Source: Mangifera indica (taxonomy: Eukaryota > Streptophyta > Magnoliopsida > Sapindales > Anacardiaceae). From it: a DNA stretch of 64,000 nucleotides. The first letter of the stretch is position 1, and each line of letters begins with the position of its first letter. The DNA is taken from NCBI RefSeq assembly GCF_011075055.1, contig NC_058152.1, forward strand, positions 2,542,001 to 2,606,000, given 5' to 3'. Positions 49,364-62,868 of this stretch are shown piece by piece. The translations under genes and the position numbers were made by a program. Below the pieces are notes generated by a model. The model made no database searches. It saw nothing but the letters and a program-made list of their open reading frames with translations, and was not told where the DNA came from.

Positions 49364-51054
49364 TGAATGAAAACGACCAACTCCTTCACCATGTTTTTAT
49401 GAAATAAAAGTAAGCATCATCAATAATGCAATGCAATGTAATGCTATAATAATCGTAGGATGCTCGATCCCATGTGTTTCAGTGTGTTTCTACGTTGTTT
49501 AAGGTTATATTTGGTTTATCTTTCGTCTTAATATTAAATTTTCTTTTTATAATTACAAGATTGTACTTAAAGGATAATTTGTAACCCTATTAGTAGATTA
49601 TAAATATCAATTCATTATATGAAAATAAAATAAATTTGAATATTCAATCATCACTTTTATTTGTTTCTTGAAATACATATATAAATCTCCCTTACTAATT
49701 TTTATAACACATTATTAATATCGTGAAAGAGTTTAGAAAGAATTCCTCTACTATGATATGTAACGTGCATCAGTTGGATTACTACTCTAGAGTTTGATTC
49801 AATTTGAATATTTATTGCTTGATTCATGCTCTCTAAGTCTAAGTTTAATAGTCCATAAGTCCGTATTTATTACTGAATAAATCCTTAAATTCTTGGTGAA
49901 TTTTCCAGGATAGTTAGTTCCTCCAACTTCTTCAATTCTAGCGAATCTTGACACAACAGTATTGACTTTTAGTTTCCAAGTCCCGTCCACAAGTTGTGAC
50001 TAATGAACATTCCAAATAACATCATCCTCAATTAATCTTTTCTTAGAGAGGATTTTTCAAGCATTCACAATTGGATTAACATAATGAATAATTATCTCAA
50101 CTCCCTTTGTCGGTCTTGAAAAATCAATATCATATAGATCTTTTTTTGCCAACTCCACAATAGGTAGGAAGAATAAACAAACCACACATTTCAGATGTGT
50201 CCAAAAACTTATTTACCATTTGACTTAAAAACTCGATGTTGATTATGGAAATTTGATATTTCAAATGAAGATGAAAATAGTCACAATAAACAGTTAAAAA
50301 ATTGAATAAATTAGCGAATACTAACCTTATAAACTATTTTGGAGATGCGTTGAAGAATTTGGGTAGGTGAGATAGGTGCTTTCAAATGAGTCAACAGTAG
50401 TCAAACCTCCTTTATGATTGCATAGAAAATTTCAGCAAGACCCATTTTCTTGATTATATTCGTTTAATCCTTAAAGCAACAGCCAACATAGCATCGACCG
50501 TTAAGTTGTTCAATCAGGTTAAAATTTATTCAAAGCATACTTGAAACCCAATCAAAGAAGTTTACTTGAGAAATTTTATTTCAAGCCTGTGGGGTTTTAG
50601 ATTTGAACAATCTATACTTAAGTTTTTGAACAATTTATTTATTCAAGCCCACTTTAAACCCAAATTTAGCTCAACTCAGTGCATTTCTTTTTTTGGGCCC
50701 AACTTTGAGCACTAGGCATGTCCAACCCAATTAACAATCTTGATATAATGAAGAAATAATAATCTTTCATTGGACAACAATAAAGAGCATTGGAAGTAAA
50801 GCTAGCAATAGGTCATTTTAACCCTGTCAAAATTAGCACAACTTGTTACGTCATGAGTAGTGTCGTGTCAAAACTCGCAAAAATACAAACCTTTGTGTCA
50901 TGTTATCCCATGAACTTTCAAGGGCCAAGAAGGCATGATTTGTGTCAAATGATACAAATCGGTGGAATAATTGAGTGTATTTGTAACTTCCCTTACTATA
51001 TGTGCTCAAAAATTTATGCCAAACCTTTAAGAAAAGGAACAACAAAATCTTTTA
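49364..51054. other. Intergenic region downstream of the SABATH gene
   Basis: Contains the probable 3' UTR and otherwise AT-rich sequence with no recognised gene. A frame at 50790-51140 runs into the Harbinger-type element and is not called. Confidence 0.45.
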
Positions 51055-51537
51055 GGGGGTGTTTGGTTTGGATAATATTTTATTACCAAAATAGAAAGAT
51101 TATCTTGAAGATAAATTACTTAAAAGATTACTGGGTATAAATTATTACTATGTTTGATAAAATTTGGTAAGTATAAATTAATTATTGTATTTGGTTAAAA
51201 GTAATAAAAGATTACTAGTAAATTATTTTACTTAAATGCCCTTGAATATAATTATTTTTAAATATTTTTTATATTATTTATCATATTAATTAAAAATAAA
51301 TTTATTTTTATATCAAAAAATTAATAAATAATAATATAATTATAATAAACTCAAGATTACTTCAGTACTCTTTAAATATCTAAAGTGAATGTGGTAATTA
51401 GATTACTATCTACATTACCTGTCACGTCAGCATTGGTAATAGAAGATTACTGTAATATTTTATTACTAACAAATCAAACAAGGAAATAAAAGATAGATTA
51501 CCAAGATAATCTTAAAAAACTCCAATCAAACGCCCCT
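51055..51537. mobile_element. Harbinger-type miniature element, copy 2 (483 bp)
   Basis: Starts GGGGGTGTTTGGTTTGG and ends ATCAAACGCCCCT, flanked by TTA (51052-51054 and 51538-51540). It is colinear with the copy at 40156, with scattered substitutions and a few small indels. Confidence 0.88.
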
Positions 51538-52164
51538 TTAGAGTTAAATACATTTTCTCACCAATGGTCTCACCTAGAAACACTTTCCACGTACAATGAT
51601 ATAAATAATATTTTTTCATTCAAAACCAAATTTTGTTTAAAAAAATAAAAGTGCAAGGGCAAAAAGTAATTTTACCATTAATAAATTAAAAAAAACTCTT
51701 TTACAAATAAGACCCAAACATTTTAAATATAATTTTAGCGTTTTAATAGATTTGAAAACTTGTATTTACACCTCTAAAACCCTATCCACCATTGATCACT
51801 AATATTGACGATCAAGCCATGATATCAAAACTATCATACAAGATAAGTCTGTGTGACCAAAAGTTGCAACAAAGACTGGAGAGAGATCGATTTGCATCGT
51901 GAAGAGATATCGTCATCGATATTGATTTGAGTAACTAGTAGTTTTGTTAGTGAGAATAAACAAAATCGTTGAAGAAATGAGTCAAAAATAGAGATATCAA
52001 CGCTAATAGTGCATTTGGAAGTTGAAAATGGTTAGAGTTTGTTGGCTCAAATGAAGGGGGAGTGTGGGAACAATGAAAGAGAAATAATGGAGTTCCTATG
52101 TAATTTTTACTTTTAAAAGTTATTTAATTTTTGTTAATTCATATTTACATTATAATTTTAAAAA

Positions 52165-52320
52165 AGAGTATTTTAAATACATAAATAGGTATACACTTAT
52201 ATATATCATCATATGATTGGGTATTACTAGTCCTTAATTCAAAATTATTCAATTACATGATGACACATATAAATATGTATTTATTTATGTACTTAAAATA
52301 AATACATATAGTTTTAGTGT
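52165..52320. mobile_element. Small palindromic MITE-like repeat, copy c
   Basis: Left 'aggtatacacttatatatatcatcatatgattgggtattact' pairs with right 'attcaattacatgatgacacatataaat'. Same family as 10285-10466; boundaries approximate. Confidence 0.5.
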
Positions 52321-52430
52321 TTAAAAAATAAAATAATATGAATAAATGATAATTTCATTTCTAGACACTTTAAAGATTTTCATTGATAAAGTTTAATTTA
52401 TTCGAGAAAAAGTATCATCTATGAGTTAAA

Positions 52431-52612
52431 AAAATATTATGTATACCTATTTTTGGTATATAAATGTATATACATTTATATGTATCATTGTATAATTAAG
52501 TATTATTTTATCATTAATTTAATTTTATCAGATCATATCATAATATATATATATATATATATATATATAAGTGTGTATATATTTATATATATAAAATAAA
52601 TATATATAATTT
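52431..52612. mobile_element. Small palindromic MITE-like repeat, copy d
   Basis: Opens 'attatgtatacctatttttg', the same start as the 10285 copy, and continues with 'gtatcattgtataattaagt'. An (AT)n expansion fills its right half. Boundaries approximate. Confidence 0.5.
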
Positions 52613-53070
52613 TATTGGTAAAAAAAAAAGATAGAAAAACCTTGGGTGGGAAATGGAATTTAGTCAATCTTTTAAGAAAATTTACATGGTGGCTTGTTAG
52701 TTACTTACTTGTGGTGTTTGGTCTAAACAAAAATTCGGATTCGGCTGCAACTCAAAATTACATGGTCTCAGAATTTGTCTTCTGTACTTCGTTACTTGAG
52801 TCAGTGAGAGGGGTTACTTCGTAAAAACAAAAATCTAAATTGGGATAAAAATAAATAAACAAAAATAAAGGGGCAAAAAAAGAAGACATCAAAACCGCTT
52901 CTTATTATCCTCGTGCTTCCCTTGTTTTCTATAATTCTATTCTCAGCTTCAATTTTTCTCCATCTTTCCGTTTCTTCTCTCCGGTTACTCTACTGTCGCT
53001 ATTCTCTATTAACTTTCTTTAATCATCGCGGCGCACTTTAACTTGCCGCTCACTATCATATACCCCGGAG

Positions 53071-53242
53071 GTATGCCCCTTAACCTATGCGTTCGACTGT
53101 GCTTCGTTATGTTATAAACTATCCATATCGAAACCCTAATTGAATTTAATTAAAAAATCTAATATAATTTCCTTTTTTTGGGCAAAAGAAGAATCTGAAA
53201 TTGATTATAGGTAATCTATTTTGTTTTATTTTACTTGATCAG
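53071..53242 (+). other. 5' UTR intron of the BAT2-domain gene
   Basis: A GTATGC donor at 53071 and a TTGATCAG acceptor ending at 53242 bracket 172 AT-rich bases upstream of the start codon. The preceding pyrimidine-rich sequence (about 52930-53070) looks like leader. Inferred from splice signals only. Confidence 0.6.
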
Positions 53243-53340
53243 GTGAGGAGAGAAGGTAGGGTGCGGTGTTTAATCTGATCCGTCAAAAGAAGAGCAATCA
53301 GTTTATAGGGTTGTATTTCGGAATTTGTTCTAGTTATTTG

Positions 53341-53439
53341 ATGCGTTACTGGGGTTTGGAATCCTCCAAACGGGTTACTTATTTGGGTCAGAACGTGAGA
53401 TGGCCAATCCCGGGGTCGGGACAAAGTTTTTGTCAGTGA
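53341..53439 (+). promoter_or_regulatory. Upstream ORF overlapping the BAT2 start codon
   Basis: An ATG 59 bases before the main ATG opens a 32-codon frame in a different phase and ends at TGA 53437-53439, inside the main coding sequence. If the leader starts upstream of it, initiation here would reduce translation of the main protein. The ATG context (ttATGC) is weak, so leaky scanning is likely. Confidence 0.65.
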
Positions 53440-56400
53440 ATCTGAACAAATCTTATGGGCAATCCCATCATCAGCATCACAATAATCAGCACAATTTATC
53501 TCATTTGGGTCATCATGGGTCCAATAGGTCCCGCCCTGGTGGTGGTGCTGGTGGAGGAGGAGGAATGGTGGTCCTGTCACGGCCCAGGAGTTCCCAGAAA
53601 GCTACTGGACCTAAGCTTTCCGTTCCACCCCCCTTGAATCTGCCATCTTTAAGGAAAGAGCATGAGAGATTTGATTCGTTGGGATCCACTGGCGGGTCTG
53701 CTGGGGGAGGGGTTTCAGGTGGTGGACAGAGACCTGGTTCCTCTGGCATGGGTTGGACTAAGCCAGGCACAGCAGTTGCTTTGCAAGAGAAGGGAGGAAT
53801 TGTTATTGGTAATCATGTAACAGATGATGGTGTTGATCAGGGTTTGCATGGTGTTGACGGAGTGAGTAAGGTGAGTGGTAGTAGTGGCACCTATATGCCG
53901 CCTTCTTTGCGGTCTGGTCTTGTTGAGCCTCCATCTTCTACCTTTCCACATGTAGAGAAGGTTAGTGTATTGAGGGGTGAAGATTTCCCATCTTTGCGGG
54001 CTGCATTGCCATCTTTATCTGTCTCTGAAAAGAAACATAGAGATGGTTTGAATCAAAAGCAGAAGCAAGCCATGGGTGAGGAGTATGGTAATAGTGACCA
54101 AAACCATGGTTCTAGATTGAACTCCCTAGTTGACGTGCATCCTCGGTTGAAGTCAGGTGGCTTCGATAATGGATTGAGTGAGAATGGTGGTAGAAATCGT
54201 GATTTGGGTGGTTCTGGTGGATCAGAGCAAATCAGAAAGCAGGATGAATGCTTTCCAGGTCCATTGCCATTGGTTAGGTTGAACCCAAGGTCTGATTGGG
54301 CTGATGATGAGCGTGATACTGGTCATGGTTTTGCAGTACAGAACAGAGATCATGGGTCTTCAAGGAGCGAAGCTTACCGGGATAGAGATTTTGATATGCC
54401 AAGGCCTAGTGGTTTACCACACAAACCAGCTCATAATGTTTTTGACAAGTGGTCTCAGCACGACAATGAAACTGGAAAGGTATCTTCCAGTGAAGTTACT
54501 GAAGTGGACCCTTTTGGCAGAGATACAAGAACACCTGGCAGAGAAGGACAGGAAAGGAATTTGTGGAGAGCTTCTCCTCCTCTTCAAAAAGATGCATTTG
54601 GTGCACAAGAGTTTGGAAATGACAGAAATAGCTTTGGTGCAAGGCCATATAGTCAGAACAGGGAAGCAATCAGGGAGAATAAGTTAGTATCTTCTTCGTT
54701 TCGAGACTTGCCGTCTGATGATTTTGGAAAACGGGATTTGGGGCATGGACAGGCTGGGAGGCAGCCTTGGAACAACACATGGCACTCGTCTTACAGTCAG
54801 AGGGCTGAAAGGAATGATCAATACCATAAATTCAGAGGCGATTCTTTCCAGAATAATTCTGTGTCAAAATCATCATTATCCTCAGGTGGAAGAGGGCTTC
54901 CAGTAAATGATCCCATTCTCAATTTTGGTAGGGACAAACGTGCGGCAATGAAGAGTGATAAACTTTACCTGGAGGACCCTTTCATGAAGGACTTTGGGGC
55001 TACTGGTTTTGATGTACGGGATCCGTTTTCTGGGGGTCTTGTTGGGGTTGTTAAAAAGAAGAAAGATCTTAAGCAGACTGATTTTCATGACCCTGTCCGG
55101 GAATCTTTTGAGGCTGAACTTGAGAGAGTCCAAAAGATGCAGGAGCAGGAGCGGCAACGGATTATTGAGGAACAGGAAAGAGCTTTAGACCTAGCTCGCA
55201 GAGAAGAAGAGGAGAGGCTAAGAGTAGCCAGGGAACAAGAAGAACAACGGAGAAGGTTAGAAGAAGAAGCGAGAGAAACTGCATGGAGAGCTGAACAAGA
55301 GCGATTGGAAGCCATGCGCAAGGCTGAAGAACAGAGAATAGCTAGAGACGAGGAGAAACAGAGGATTATTATGGAGGAGGAGAGGAGGAAACAGGCTGCT
55401 AAGCAGAAACTCTTAGAATTGGAAGAAAGAATTGCCAAGAGGCAGGTTGAAGGAACTAAGTGTGGTAGCAACTCTTCCATTCTTGCAGAAGAGAAAATTT
55501 CAGGAATGTCTCCCAAAGTGGCAGATTTGGCTGATTGGGAAGATGGTGAAAGGATAGTGGAGAGGATTACAACTTCTGCATCTTCTGATTCCTCTGGTCT
55601 GAATAGAGCCTTTGACTTTAGCAATAGCCCTCACTTTGCTAGAGATAATTCTTCTGCCCTTCTGGAAAGAGGTAAGCCTGTTAACTCATGGAGAAGGGAT
55701 GCATTTGAGAATGGGAACAGCTCAACCTTCTTTCCACAGGAATCGGATAATGGTCATTTTAGCCCCAGGCGAGGTGGAACTATTGGAGGGAAATCATTTC
55801 CACGGAAAGATTATTTTGGAGGACCTGGTTTTATGTCGTCAAGGACTTATTATAAAGCAGGGATTCAAGAATCACACACAGATGAAGTTAATCATCCAAG
55901 AAGTCAGAGATGGAATATACCTGGCGATGGTGATCACTATGCCAGAAATGTTGAGGTTGAATCTGACTTTCATGAGAATTACACTGAGGGATACAGTGAT
56001 GTTGGATGGGGCCATAGTCGGTACCACAGCAATCCTTATCCTTCATACCCTGAACGATTATATCAAAATCCGGATATAGATGGGCTTTCTTCCTCTGGGA
56101 GGTCAAGGTATTCCATGAGGCACCCTCGTGTACTCCCTCCTCCATCTCGTAGTGCGATGCAAAAAACTTTCTATAGACATGAGAATGAGCAACCAGGCCC
56201 TTCAAATTTTCAAGAAAATGAGATAGAGTATAATCATGCAGAAAGGAGTGAAACTACTGGTAAGATAGGTTTTGAAAGCAGCGATCAGCATAATCTTGCA
56301 CAACCTGAAATAATTGATGTCCAGCTGGAGAATACTGCAAACCTGGAGCAGAAAATGGATAGGAACACCACACCAAGATGTGATTCACAGTCCTCACTCT

Positions 56401-59400
56401 CTGTCTCTAGCCCTCCTGATTCCCCAGTTCATCTATCTCATGATGACCTGGATGAATCTGGAGATTCTCCAGCGTTATCTGCCAATGAGGATACAGATAT
56501 CTCTCCAGGACGAGGCAATGACCCTGTTATGTTGCCCATGGAATCCCGGAAAGAGAATACGATGATTCACTCTAGTTCTGTCTCAGTAGATGATGAAGAA
56601 TGGACAATTGAGAATGAACGATTACAGGAGCAAGAAGAATATGATGAGGATGAAGATGGGTATGAAGAAGAAGATGAAATTCATGATGGCGATGATGAGA
56701 ATATTAACCTGACGCGGGAGTTTAAAGATATGCATCTGGTGGAGAAAATATCTCCCGACATGGTGAACAATGTGGTCTTAGGCTTTAATGAGGGTGTTGA
56801 GGTTGCAATGCCCACTGATGAGATTGAAAGAAGCCCCCAAAATGAAGAATCTTCATTTTCAGCACCAACTGCTGTTGTTGAAGGCTTAGGATATTTTGAT
56901 GTTGTGTGTGGAACACTTCATTCTGCTGATGTTCCTTCCAAAGCAAGTACTGGTGATTCTTCTAGAATCTTCCGGGAGGCTGAGAATGCAATTCAGGATT
57001 TGGTTATTCAGCCCAGTAGTACCCAATTATCAGCAGTTTCTGAGCTAATGGTTCATGTGGATGCTAACAGTGATTCTGTTGTGTCTAATCTGCAGCCAAT
57101 ATCATCTTCTGTTGATATAACCTCACATTCATCTTCTAATCAGACTGTCACGTCTGCAATATCTGCTGGCCCATGTCAGGCAGAGCCACCTGTCAAGCTG
57201 CAGTTTGGGCTGTTTTCAGGGCCTTCTTTGATTCCTTCCCCTATTCCTGCCATACAGATTGGTTCTATTCAGATGCCTCTTCTGCATCCCCAAGTGGGTC
57301 CATCCCTTGCCCATATGCATCCCTCACAATCTTCTCTCTTCCAATTTGGACAGTGGAGATATTCTTCACCTATTTCCCAGGGAGTACTTCCTTTGGCACC
57401 ACAGTCAGCGCCTCTTGTTCAGTCTAATATATCAGCCACCTTTTCAATGACTCAGAATGCAGCAGTTTCACAGCCTATTCTGTCTAGTTCAGAAACTTCT
57501 CTTAATTTGATGAAAAGTGATGCATTGTCTCTTTCCGTTGATAATCAACCAGGCCTTGCTCAAAGGTGTTTGGATCTCTCTGAAGGGAATGTATTAAACA
57601 AGGTTACTTCATTACCAGCAAGTGAAAGGGCAGAAACTACCTTTACGGCACAGCAGGATTGTCCAGAGGTTTCCCACCTTGGTGAGGAGAAAACAGGGTC
57701 TGATTCAGGTCTTCGAGTACAGGACCGTGGTCACCATATTTCAGTCATGAGGAACTTCAAATCCTTGTCTAAAGAATCTGAAAACCTGCTTCAAACTAGA
57801 GCAGCATCTTCTTTGTCAGGTTCAAAAGAAAAAATGTTGAATGTGCCAAAAACTCAAGGACTAATATCTGGTGGCAGAAGTAAAAAATATGTTGTTTCAG
57901 TTAGAAATAATACTGGCTCAAAGTCTTCTTTTGTGGCTCCTGAAACTTCTCGCTCAGATTCTGGTGGATTTCAGAGGAGGCCTCGACACCAGCGAACTGA
58001 ATTTCGAGTTCGGGAAAATACTGATAAGCAGCTATATACCGGTGTTGCTTCAACTAACCAAATTGCTCTGGATGATAAATCAAATATCAATGGAAGGGGT
58101 ACTGGATTTTCTACCCGAAGTGAGTATAGGAGAGTCATTGTGTCAAACAAATCATCGAAACAGATGAATGAATCAGAATCCATGAATTCAGGCATAACAA
58201 GCTCCCAGGAAATAGATTCTGGAGGCAAGACTGGAAAGGGAGTAAGAAGAGGATCATCGACTAAGAGCAAGAACATCCCACATTTTGTAGAGGGAAACCT
58301 GAAAAGGACCATTCGCTCTGAAGAGGATGTTGATACTCCTTTACAAAGTGGTGTTGTGCGTGTTTTTGAGCAACCTGGCATAGAAGCCCCTAGTGACGAA
58401 GATGACTTTATTGAGGTGAGGTCGAAGAGGCAAATGCTGAATGATCGGCGTGAACAGAGAGAAAAAGAGATCAAGGCAAAGTCTCGATTCACAAAGGTTT
58501 TGATGCTGTGTTATAATTTGTTTTTATGTCCTGCCCTAAATGAGGAATCTTTTTATATTAAAAAAACTGAGCAATAAGGTCTTGAATGTGTCTTATTGTT
58601 TATGCCAGATGCCAAGGAAATCACGTTCAACTTCACAAAATTCTCTCGTCTCAGCAAGTTCAAACAAAATTTCTGTGTCAATGAGTGAAGCAGCAAATGA
58701 TGTTCCCCCCGATTTTGTTGCCACTGATGGACGGAATTCGGCAAACTTGGAAGTGTCTACTGGATTTGGTGCCACCAAAGTGTCTCAACTCTTGGCTCCA
58801 ATTGGCACTCCAGCTGTGAAAACTGAAGTTCAGGCTGATATAAGACCCCAGACAATCAAGTATATATTCTCTCTCAGAAATTTCATTTTGCCAAAAAATC
58901 AAGGCATTCAGTTGTGTCAATCTCATATCTCTTTCCCACAGGTGTCTCCAAAAGAGCTCCGTGTCAGTCTTATCTGGTGGTGAAAAGAATCTTGCTTCAG
59001 GCTTCATATTTGACAGCAAGAATAAGGTTCTGGATAATGTTCAAACACCAATGAGTTTGTGGGGCAATTCTCGGCTTGATCAACAGGTTTGCAAACTGTT
59101 GATACTTATTTCTTGACTATTATAGCTGTTAATTGCGGACATATTGGGATTTATTCCTTAAAAATGCTGGCCATGTTTTTTGGTCCCTTGCTTTTACCTC
59201 AGAACAGCCTTTCATTGTTTATTATTCATTAAAATTCTCAACATTTGTTTAATAAGAATGCATTTGCTCAGAAGTCGCATTCTCTGGCAGAGAATATTGG
59301 CATAGATGGTTAAATTTGTTTATTCTAGGATCAGCAATTGCTGAACTTGAACAGATGTTTGAATGTATACATGTCAGCGTGTAGGAAATTTTTTTTTTAA

Positions 59401-59598
59401 AGCCTTGTGTAACCAGGATGTCCTCTGGTTCAGTGAAGTTTGACCTGCCAGTTATCATCTTTGGTGCTTTGGTCCTGTGTAGCAGCTTCTGGGAAGTCCA
59501 TTGCTCTTAAAATGGCATATTACGTCCTGCTCTGATAGTATTGTTCCTTTTAATAATTGTCCTCCAACCATCAAGATTTACAAATTTATATATAATTA

Positions 59599-59629
<31 letters not shown>

Positions 59630-62208
59630 TACATTTATGAGTAGATATTTGTGATAATTTGTTAGACGCTATCCTTGTGGATGGGACTATCTTTCAGTAA
59701 TGAGGTCTTAAAGTTACTGAGAAGACAATAGAATAATAAAGTATATAACAAATTGAATACTATTTGATCTATAATTGCATGAATTAGTTGAAGCTTTTTT
59801 TTTTTCTGGCCAGTAATTTTACTTATCCATGGTTTCATATGTCTTATCTGCTGAGTAAATGCTCAAAAATCCTAATCTGATTCAAGTTTCTGTAGGTAAT
59901 GGCCCTAAGTCAGAACCAGCTTGATGAGGCTATGAATCCTGGGCAATTTGATTCTCGGGTTTCCAGTAAAGATCATAGCTCAGTTGGCAAGCCCAGCATA
60001 CCATCATCAACTATCTTGACAGAAGACAAGTCATTCTCTTCCGCCGCAAGCCCAATAAACTCTTTGCTTGCCGGAGAGAAAATTCAATTTGGTGAGACTA
60101 TTTTCTTTTGTTGAGTTTTATAGCTTTCTAGAGCTGCTCTTTTCTCTCTTTTGATAAATTCATTCCTCTTGCATCCAGGTGCTGTGACATCTCCTACAGT
60201 TCTCCCACCTAGCACTCGTGCCGTCTCTCATGGAATAGGTCCTCCTGGTCTAGGCCGCTCAGAACACGAAATCGCCCACAATATTTCGGCAGCTAAGAAT
60301 GATCGCACTATCTTCTTTGACAAAGAGAAACACTCTAATGAAACTTGTGTCAATCTGGAAGACTGTGAAGCTGAAGCGGCTGCCTCTGCCATTGCAGTCG
60401 CTGCTATAAGTAGTGATGAGATTGTTGGGAATGGACTGGGAACTTGCTCTGTCTCTGCATCAGAGGCCATAAGTATTGGATGTGCTGAAATTGATGGTGT
60501 AGCAGGAGGTAATACTATATTTTTGCTACCACAGTGGTTAGCTTGCACCATATATTTGTTGGTGTTAATTGTTTTTCCAATATATTCACTTGGCACTTGT
60601 CTAATCTTCTTTAGCAGGTGATAAACAATCAGTGAGTCAATCTAAGGCTGAAGAGTCTTTAACTGTAGCTTTACCAGCGGATTTGTCTGTTGAGACCCCG
60701 CCAATTTCCTTGTGGCCACCTTTACCGAGCCCACCAAATTCTTCTAGCCAGATGGTTTCACATTTCGCTGGAGGCCCACCATCTCATTTTCCTTTCTATG
60801 AGATGAATCCCATGTTGGGCGGTCCGATCTTCACTTTTGGACCTCATGATGAATCTGCCCCTTCTCAATCACCGACCCAGAAGAGTAGTACTCCAAGTTC
60901 AACTCCCCTTCGGACCTGGCAACAGTGCCATTCTGGTGTAGATTCATTCTATGGCGCTCCCACAGGTTATGCAGGCCCTTTCATCAGCCCAAGTGGGGGT
61001 CTGCCAGGGGTTCAAGGCCCACCTCACATGGTTGTCTACAACCATTTTGCTCCAGTGGGACAGTTTGGGCAGGTTGGTTTGAGTTTTATGGGTACCACCT
61101 ATATTCCATCTGCAAAGCAACCTGATTGGAAGCAACATCCTGTATCTTCTGCTATGGGTTTTGGTGAAGGAGAGGTGAACAATTTGAATATGATTGCTGC
61201 CCAACACAATCCAACTAATTTAACTGCACCAATCCAGCATCTTGCCCCTGGGTCACCTCTCATGCCTATGGCTTCTACTTTGGCCATGTTTGATGTTTCT
61301 CCATTTCAGGTAGTGATTTTCATTTTCTAAAATTGAAAGCCATTTGATTTCTAAAAGGATGGTTTCTGCCCTTCCCCTAGTTTTTCTGTTACTGAATTTA
61401 TTTCTTCCAAAAAAAAAAAAACCGCTGGTTTTTTTTATTGAAACAGGTAGGGAATGTTTTTGTTCTGAATTATTCTTTAGTCTTGGGACTAGAGAATAAG
61501 CATATCTTACTATTAGAACAATTTACCACTACAATTCTTATTCGTCACTTAACTTACACCTGGTTAAAATTTTTTTATGTCCAGTCCGCTTCAGATATGT
61601 CAGTCCAAGCGCATTGGTCAAATGTTACTGCAGCTCCTCATCAGCCTGTTTCCATATCGATGCCATTGCAACAACAGCCAGATGGTGTACTTCCTCTACA
61701 ATATAACTATGGACCTCCTGTGGACCAGTCATCTAATGCAAATAGGTCCCAAACATCAACACCCTCTGATAGCAGCAGAAATTTTCATGCAGCTAGTGAT
61801 GCAACTGTCACCCAGTTGCCTGATGAACTGGGGTTAGTTGACTCAGCAAGCTCTACTGGTCCTGGGACCTCAACACAGAATGTTGTTGCTAAGAGCTTGT
61901 CTCTAAGCACCATTACAGATGCTGGCAAGAGTGATATTGTTCAGAATAGCAGTAGCAGCAATGTGCCTCAGTCTTCACAGCAAAAGAATACTTCTTCCCA
62001 CCAGTACAATAGTTCTTCAGGGTACAGTTATCAAAGAGGAAGTGGCATTTCACAGAAGAATAGTTCTGGGGGCGAATGGTCCCACCGAAGAATAGGGTTC
62101 CATGGGCGGAACCAGTCTTTAAGTGCAGAAAAGGGTTTTGGCCCTGCAAAGATGAAGCAGATTTATGTGGCTAAACAGACCACAAGTGGGACATCAGCAC
62201 CATCATGA
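53400..62208 (+). CDS. Large BAT2/PRRC2-domain protein (2444 aa, 8 coding exons)
   Basis: Coding exons are 53400-58496, 58609-58859, 58942-59086, 59896-60091, 60179-60508, 60618-61309 and 61585-62208, all GT..AG and in frame; with the untranslated first exon this makes eight exons. The first coding exon, 5097 bases, holds 70% of the protein. The N-terminus has KFLSVNLNKSYGQ and PPPLNLPSLRKEHERFD, which parallel the BAT2 N-terminal motifs of animal PRRC2 proteins (K.SSLNL..YKGK and PPPANLPSLKAEN). A charged coiled coil of Glu/Arg/Gln repeats spans about residues 565-685 and an acidic run (EEYDEDEDGYEEEDE) lies near 1080-1100. The rest is Ser/Gly/Pro/Gln-rich and probably disordered. Plant relatives include the BAT2 protein MOS1, which modulates immune-receptor gene expression; the closer Arabidopsis match is probably At3g50370. 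RNA-associated or regulatory work is inferred, not shown. Confidence 0.9.
59606..59629. repeat. (AC)n microsatellite in a BAT2-gene intron
   Basis: About 12 AC dinucleotides in the 0.8-kb intron 59087-59895. Confidence 0.95.
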
Positions 62209-62868
62209 GCATGATGCAGGATGAGCATCTTCGATTGAGAAAAGAGTGCCGGAAGGAAGGGTAACATTTTGGGATGAAATTTTTCTTTACATATGGCATG
62301 GTTCATTGAATAAAAATGGAATGTCAAGTGTGCGGTTCGGTGCCAATATAATTAAAGCTATACTGGTTTTTGTAATGTAAGTTTGCAGAACTGGTTGATA
62401 ATAGCAGTTTTGGGTCTTTTGAAGAAGAATTGAGGGAGGAATAGATTCTAGTGTGTTAGGTGGGATGGTAGCCACACCACTGTTGATAAGTATTGTTTAA
62501 TGGTGGGTTGTGGTCTATCGATTCCTTTATTTGTCCTTTCTAGGCTGCAAACTTTATTGTTAATCTCTTGGTATTGATGTATCAAAAATATTTATGATGT
62601 TGCTGATTTTTTATGTTCTTGTTAGTAATGATAAATGTGAGCTTGGGGGAATACTCACCTCTCATTCTGTCCTTTCATCACTTTTATTGTAGATTTAATA
62701 TGGTAGATGTTTCAGGAATCAGAAAAGACTTTAGAATCAGATTCAGATGCTTCTCCTCCCTTCATTTCCTGTTATCATGAGTTATGTCTAATTTTGCGAA
62801 AGCATTATGTAAACTGAGATAACCGTGCGTCTGTGCTTATATGACACCCGACGGTATAATTTTATCTA
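62209..62868 (+). other. BAT2-gene 3' UTR and downstream spacer
   Basis: Probable 3' UTR follows the TGA. No unambiguous poly(A) signal can be assigned, and no further gene is visible. Confidence 0.5.

Larger units (their letters stand above)
51541..52930. other. Intergenic region upstream of the BAT2-domain gene
   Basis: No gene recognised. It holds two copies of the small palindromic repeat (about 52165-52320 and 52431-52612) and an (AT)n run at 52545-52570. Confidence 0.5.
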
